From assembly GCF_042662225.1 (NCBI RefSeq), contig NZ_JBHSYQ010000003.1:1178001-1242000 (forward strand): a DNA stretch of 64,000 bases, given 5' to 3'. A program made the translations under genes and the position numbers. The notes beneath the pieces are model-generated. The model saw nothing but the letters and a program-made list of their open reading frames with translations, was not told where the DNA came from and did not search any database. Below, in pieces: positions 59,797-64,000 of this stretch (the stretch's first letter is position 1; each line of letters opens with the position of its first letter). This stretch comes from Nibribacter roseus. GTDB lineage: Bacteria > Bacteroidota > Bacteroidia > Cytophagales > Hymenobacteraceae.

Positions 59797-59921
59797 AAAT
59801 AAAGTAGGAGCGGTAAGGCCCGTAGCGCTTGTTCACAAGAACAAGAGTGGTTACATCAGTTATAGTTGAATCCAAAGGTTTACAACGCTAAAAGTGCCTG
59901 CAAGGTTAGCTTCATCTTTTT

Positions 59922-59962
59922 GCGTTTTTCATCTGTTTCTATAAAAACAAGCCTAAAACAGC
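59922..59962. repeat. Dispersed palindromic repeat, degenerate copy
   Basis: GCGTTTTTCATCTGTTTCTA with TAAAAACAAGCCTAAAACAGC: layout kept, core CATC against GCCT not paired. Confidence 0.65.
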
Positions 59963-60070
59963 TGTCCATAATGTTGAGCCATAATGGTTCAAGTACATAA
60001 CTCATTGGCTTTTATACAAGTTAGGTTTTAGTTGAATTTTGTATGACCTCATTTGGCTTATCTGCCGTAC

Positions 60071-60108
60071 CTGTTTTAGAGCTTTTTTTGAAAAATTAGC
60101 TCAAAATA
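60071..60108. repeat. Dispersed palindromic repeat, imperfect copy
   Basis: CTGTTTTAGAGCTTTTTTTG with AAAAATTAGCTCAAAATA: AGAGCT/AGCTC-type core pairs, outer arms are imperfect. Confidence 0.7.
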
Positions 60109-60468
60109 CATGTATGAACTGTTGAAGAGGTAGGGCGCAAGATCAGTAGGTGTAATGCTGCCGCTAAACTTCAAAATGGTGGAATTGAATGACCTTCCGC
60201 ACATGAAAGAAAGGTGTATCAGCCGAATTATTGAAGTCGGGATTTAAACAAGAGAGGGTGGTGATGGAGCTGATAGGCATAACCTGATAACCCAAACAAG
60301 GTAGCTTACGTCTTAGGCAGCATAGATATATAGAATTAGAACAGTATTTAACGGTAGGGTTTTCATCCTAGGGATGATATACACGTATAACTACCAATTT
60401 ACTGGCCCAGTTGCATTAGAATCTGAAAACCAAATGCGAAAAGCTAAGATCGCTTTGCCATTCTTTAC

Positions 60469-63400
60469 ATGAAAAAAAAGTACTCCTTCCTTCTACTTCC
60501 GTTGGTGTTGTTCTGCTTTCTACAAAGCTGTAGCAGTTCTAAGCCATATTATGCTCCTCCTGCTCTAAACTGGCAGCAGACTACCCCCCAAGATTCTTCT
60601 GAACTTACCTACAGCGTCTTCCTGATTGGCGATGCCGGTGCACCTGTAACGGATAAGCCCGACCCTACGCTTATGCTGCTCAGGTCTCAGATTGAAGTGG
60701 CTGGTGAAAACAGCGCTGTGGTGTTTCTGGGGGATAATATTTACCACAACGGCTTGCCCGAGCCCAATGCGTATGATCGCAAAACGGCCGAGGAACGCAT
60801 GACGACCCAGTTGAATGTGCTCAAGGGCTACAAAGGCGAAAAATACATGATACCCGGAAACCATGACTGGGGCGGGGGCAGTGGCTCACCAGACGGCTGG
60901 AACGCTGTAATCAGAGAAGAGCGCTTTGTAGAAGAATACCTTGCCGACAGTAATATAGTGGTAGGTACTGACTTCTTTGTGCCGGGTAATGGATGCCCTG
61001 GACCATTTGAGGTGCGTATTGCAGATGATATTGTTTTGATTGCGCTAGACTCGCACTGGTGGCTGCACCCTTATGATAAGCCATATGGTGATGACAACAT
61101 CTGCGGAGTGGTGAACGAAGTAGACATGCTAGTACAGTTGGAAGATGTCATTGACAAAAACAAAGACAAAAACATAGTAGTGGTGGCACACCACCCGCTC
61201 TTTAGTAATGGTATACACGGGGGATATTTTAACCTAGTAGACCATTTGTTTCCGCTTACTATTATTCGGAAGTGGTGGGCTCTGCCTTTGCCTATCATTG
61301 GTTCTATTTACCCGTTGTCGCGCAAATACGGCGGAATTGCCCAAGATATTCCGCACCCTAGCTATCAGGCTTACATCAAAGGCTTACTTGGTGTCTTTGA
61401 GAAGTATGACAACATCATTTACGCGGCAGGCCATGAGCACAACCTGCAGTATTTTAAAATGGGCAAGCTACCCCAGATAGTAAGCGGTTCAGGCTGTAAA
61501 ACCCAACACGTATCAGATGGCGGAGACGCTGTTTTTGCCCAAAAGATTCAAGGTTTTGCCAGAGTGAACTATTACCGGAACGGTGAGGCTTGGGTTGAGT
61601 ATTGGGCAGCTGACCCAAATGTGGAAGGCGGTTCTTTATTGTTGTTCCGTACCCCTATGTATACCAAAGCCAAGGTGAAAGAAGAAGAGCTGGCACAGGT
61701 AGACATAGATTACACTGACAGCACGGTTGTGGTGCCTGCCAATCCGCGTTATGCTGCCGGTAACTTAAAGCAAGGATTCCTAGGCAAACACTACCGGGCC
61801 GAGTGGCTAACGCCAGTTAAAATGCCGGTAATAGACTTAGGCGAGGAAAAGGGAGGCTTAGTGCCTTACAAAAAAGGCGGAGGCAAGCAAACCACCACTT
61901 TGAAGTTGCGAAACGAAGAAGGGCGTCAGTACTCGCTCCGTTCCGTTAATAAAGATCCAACCAGTGTACTGCCAGAAGAGTTGCAGGAAACCTTTGCCCG
62001 TGATTTGTTGCAAGACCAGATATCAGCACAGCATCCGTATGGTGCAGTGGTGGCAGCTAGCTTGGCAGGGCCGGCTGGGGTGCTGCACTCCAACCCTAAA
62101 TTAGTGTATGTGCCTAATGACCCGCGCCTGCGTCAGTACCTTGATGAGTTTGGAAGCACCGTGGCTTTCTTTGAGGAAGACGCAGACGAAGATCATTCAG
62201 ATGTAGCCAGCTTGGGCAACGCCACCAATTTAGTAGGTACCGAGAAAGTATTGGAGCGCAAGCGCAATGACCATGACAACCGAGTGGATGAGGTGGAATT
62301 TGCCCGTGCCCGCCTGCTAGACATGCTCATTGGTGACTGGGACCGCCACGAGGGCCAATGGAGGTGGGCCGAAACCAAGTTTGGAGACGACAGCCGTCTG
62401 TTCAGACCAGTGCCCGAAGACCGTGATGTGGCTTTTTTCAAAGCTGACGGTCTGGTGCCATGGCTTGCTAGTCGGCGGTGGGCAATCCGTAATTTTCAAA
62501 ACTTTGGCTATGACTATAGTGATTATAAAGGGCTAAACCTGACTGCGCTCACCTCAGACCGCACGTTTTTGTCAAGCGTTACCCGCGGTCAGTGGGTTAA
62601 AGTAGCCAATGACATACAAGCAGCACTAACAGATTCAGTTATAGCAGATGCTGTGCGCCAAATGCCACCAGAAGTGTATCCGCTTTCAGGGCCAGAGATT
62701 GTTGCAAAGTTGAAATCTAGAAGAGACAAACTGGTGCAGGTGGCTGAGAAGTACTACACTCACCTGGCTGAGGCTGTAGATGTGACAGGAAGTGATAAGC
62801 GCGAAAAGTTTGAGGTTATCCGGATCAACGATAAAGAGACGGAGGTAACCATGCGCAAAATCAACAAAGAAGGAGAAGTTAGCCGAATCTTATACCAGCG
62901 CCGCTTTTTCAAAAATGAAACCGAAGAAATAAGGCTTTACGGGCTTGGCGGCGATGATATTTTTGAGGTAAACGGAACGGTAGATGACGGTATCATGATC
63001 CGAATAATTGGCGGGGAAGGAAATGACACCATTATTGATAGATCGGTGGTGAAAGGTTGGGGAGCCAAAACGAAAGTGTATGATAACTCAGAGGAAGAGA
63101 ACGTGATCTCATGGGGGCCTGAAACGGAAGACAAAACCCAGCCTTTTAGAGAAGTAAACCTATATGACCGCGACAATTACAAACTATCTTACTTCGGGCC
63201 CCGCCTGTCTGTAGAATTCAACGTAGACGATGGCTTGTTTTTAGGTGGCGGAGTAATGTACCGGAATCATAAGTTCAGAAAAGAGCCATTTGCCTCAGAA
63301 CATTATTTAAGGGCTAACTACGCCTTTGCCACCAGCGCTTACAACATACGGTATGACGCTGAATTCAAGCAGGTATTCAACGACAAACTGGACATTGGTT

Positions 63401-64000
63401 TAAAAGCAGCCGTGTTTGGACCACAGTACCAAATAAATTTCTTTGGACTAGGTAACGAAACCGAAATGACCGAAGATGTTGAATATTATAGAGTTCGGCT
63501 TTCCCGCGTTTTGTTTTCACCAACTATCAATACCGGCTACTCCAGATACGTAAGGGTGGGCATTGGCCCGTACTATGACCAGTACAGGGTGCAGCACTGG
63601 CCTGGGCATTTCGTAGATGACTACTTTGGCGAAGAAGTTTTCGGGACTGATAGATTTACCGGTGTAAGAGCCTTTGTTAATCTGCAGGCGGTAAGTACCC
63701 CGGTTAATCCGCGCATTGGTTTAAAGTGGCTGAACGAGTTTACCTATAACCATCAGTTGAACGGTGAGAAGACCAACTTTGGCAGGGTGGGTTCTGAATT
63801 TATCTTCTACATAGGACCGCGCCTTCCATTTCAGTTAACCTTGGCAGCCCGGTTTGGGGGAGCGCATAATTTCGGTGATTTTCCATTCTACCTGGCCAAT
63901 ACATTGGGTGGTCTCAGCAACCTGAGGGGTTACCGCCGTACCCGTTTTGCCGGGCGCAGCACCTTGTATCAGAACACAGAGCTACGGCTTGAGCTGTTCA
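60469..64000 (+). CDS. Metallophosphatase - kinase-like core - Omp85 barrel fusion, 3' end outside window
   Basis: Open from ATG 60469 to the window edge (at least 1177 codons, no stop). A lipoprotein signal (LVLFCFLQSCSSSK) is followed by a calcineurin-like phosphoesterase (about 45-360) with all motifs: Asp55 (IGDAGAP), Asp89-Asn90 (FLGDNIYHNG), GNHDW (130-134), HHPL (241-244), GHEHN (321-325). Residues ~470-700 resemble an atypical kinase core: YSLRSVNKDP with Lys495, then LLDMLIGDWDRHEGQWRW (605-633), then PVPEDRDVAFFKADG (647-661). These recall Fam20/HipA-type catalytic D-R-H and metal-binding Asp. The rest is an outer-membrane barrel with the Omp85 signature GGLSNLRGYRRTRFAGRS. The phosphatase and barrel are confident; the kinase likeness is inference. 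Confidence 0.85.
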   Translation, partial: MKKKYSFLLLPLVLFCFLQSCSSSKPYYAPPALNWQQTTPQDSSELTYSVFLIGDAGAPVTDKPDPTLMLLRSQIEVAGENSAVVFLGDNIYHNGLPEPNAYDRKTAEERMTTQLNVLKGYKGEKYMIPGNHDWGGGSGSPDGWNAVIREERFVEEYLADSNIVVGTDFFVPGNGCPGPFEVRIADDIVLIALDSHWWLHPYDKPYGDDNICGVVNEVDMLVQLEDVIDKNKDKNIVVVAHHPLFSNGIHGGYFNLVDHLFPLTIIRKWWALPLPIIGSIYPLSRKYGGIAQDIPHPSYQAYIKGLLGVFEKYDNIIYAAGHEHNLQYFKMGKLPQIVSGSGCKTQHVSDGGDAVFAQKIQGFARVNYYRNGEAWVEYWAADPNVEGGSLLLFRTPMYTKAKVKEEELAQVDIDYTDSTVVVPANPRYAAGNLKQGFLGKHYRAEWLTPVKMPVIDLGEEKGGLVPYKKGGGKQTTTLKLRNEEGRQYSLRSVNKDPTSVLPEELQETFARDLLQDQISAQHPYGAVVAASLAGPAGVLHSNPKLVYVPNDPRLRQYLDEFGSTVAFFEEDADEDHSDVASLGNATNLVGTEKVLERKRNDHDNRVDEVEFARARLLDMLIGDWDRHEGQWRWAETKFGDDSRLFRPVPEDRDVAFFKADGLVPWLASRRWAIRNFQNFGYDYSDYKGLNLTALTSDRTFLSSVTRGQWVKVANDIQAALTDSVIADAVRQMPPEVYPLSGPEIVAKLKSRRDKLVQVAEKYYTHLAEAVDVTGSDKREKFEVIRINDKETEVTMRKINKEGEVSRILYQRRFFKNETEEIRLYGLGGDDIFEVNGTVDDGIMIRIIGGEGNDTIIDRSVVKGWGAKTKVYDNSEEENVISWGPETEDKTQPFREVNLYDRDNYKLSYFGPRLSVEFNVDDGLFLGGGVMYRNHKFRKEPFASEHYLRANYAFATSAYNIRYDAEFKQVFNDKLDIGLKAAVFGPQYQINFFGLGNETEMTEDVEYYRVRLSRVLFSPTINTGYSRYVRVGIGPYYDQYRVQHWPGHFVDDYFGEEVFGTDRFTGVRAFVNLQAVSTPVNPRIGLKWLNEFTYNHQLNGEKTNFGRVGSEFIFYIGPRLPFQLTLAARFGGAHNFGDFPFYLANTLGGLSNLRGYRRTRFAGRSTLYQNTELRLELF

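Larger units (their letters stand above)
59797..60468. other. Intergenic region with two palindromic repeat copies
   Basis: 672 bases between divergent genes. It contains degenerate repeat copies at 59922-59962 and 60071-60108; otherwise no ORF or RNA gene was seen. The promoters of both flanking genes must lie here. Confidence 0.5.

Noticed and set aside
14845..60108. Palindromic repeats as a CRISPR array
   Set aside because: Copies are kilobases apart with genes between them, vary in sequence, and no cas genes are present.

Overview
The window comes from a Bacteroidota chromosome, most likely a Cytophagales member of the Hymenobacteraceae type (Rufibacter, Nibribacter or Pontibacter-like). 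This rests on SusC/SusD proteins, Bacteroidota-type ECF sigma and FecR anti-sigma factors, a type IX secretion sorting domain, SusE-like lipoproteins and GH76/GH92/GH97/GH125 enzymes. The genus is inferred from general resemblance only.

Positions 1-14.8 kb: the 3' end of a PHP-type metallohydrolase gene, then an alpha-mannan utilisation locus on the + strand. Its order is ECF sigma, FecR anti-sigma, SusC with an N-terminal STN signalling domain, SusD, a SusE-like lipoprotein, GH76 endo-mannanase, GH125 exo-mannosidase and GH92 mannosidase. Several of its gaps carry long hairpins of unrelated sequence. Positions 15-27.7 kb extend it with GH97, a ROK sugar kinase, a DUF4965-type 'glutaminase' protein, two DUF1080 proteins, a secreted dehydrogenase-like propeller fused to cytochrome c, a cupin mannose-6-phosphate isomerase, the wreck of a FucP-type sugar permease, and a secreted Gfo/Idh/MocA oxidoreductase. 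Together these suggest outside-in mannan hydrolysis, conversion of mannose to fructose-6-phosphate, and a 3-keto-glycoside side pathway. The local sugar importer has been lost.

Positions 27.9-43.7 kb: tRNA-Asn, 3-hydroxyacyl-CoA dehydrogenase and pheS on the - strand; a TetR-TolC-adaptor-RND efflux operon with a clear palindromic operator; an acyl-carrier-like protein with Thr in place of the modified Ser; a sensory group (H-NOX, a PAS protein without kinase, a CZB-like protein); then a YgjP-like peptidase, a YkvA-like protein, an NlpC/P60 hydrolase and a small HExxH protein. Positions 43.7-44.6 kb are a gene-free patchwork of short repeats.

Positions 44.6-56.3 kb: two thioredoxin-fold proteins, a DJ-1/PfpI protein, an outer-membrane barrel, an HDAC-family deacetylase, a type III polyketide synthase cassette (PKS, methyltransferase, FAD oxidoreductase), a stand-alone T9SS sorting domain, tRNA-Arg, and a response regulator overlapping a multi-PAS histidine kinase. 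Positions 56.8-64 kb: a small basic-tailed protein, a class III cyclase-like DUF2652 protein convergent with an HD-Pycsar-effector-like membrane protein, and a very long partial gene joining a metallophosphatase, a cryptic Fam20/HipA-like kinase core and an Omp85 barrel.

From 14.8 kb onwards about twenty copies of a 35-50 bp palindromic repeat are scattered, mostly between genes. Their variable cores change on both arms together, so pairing is kept. One copy lies inside the methyltransferase gene and another supplies its last codons. This repeat family and the phosphatase/kinase-like/Omp85 fusion are the least explained items in the window.
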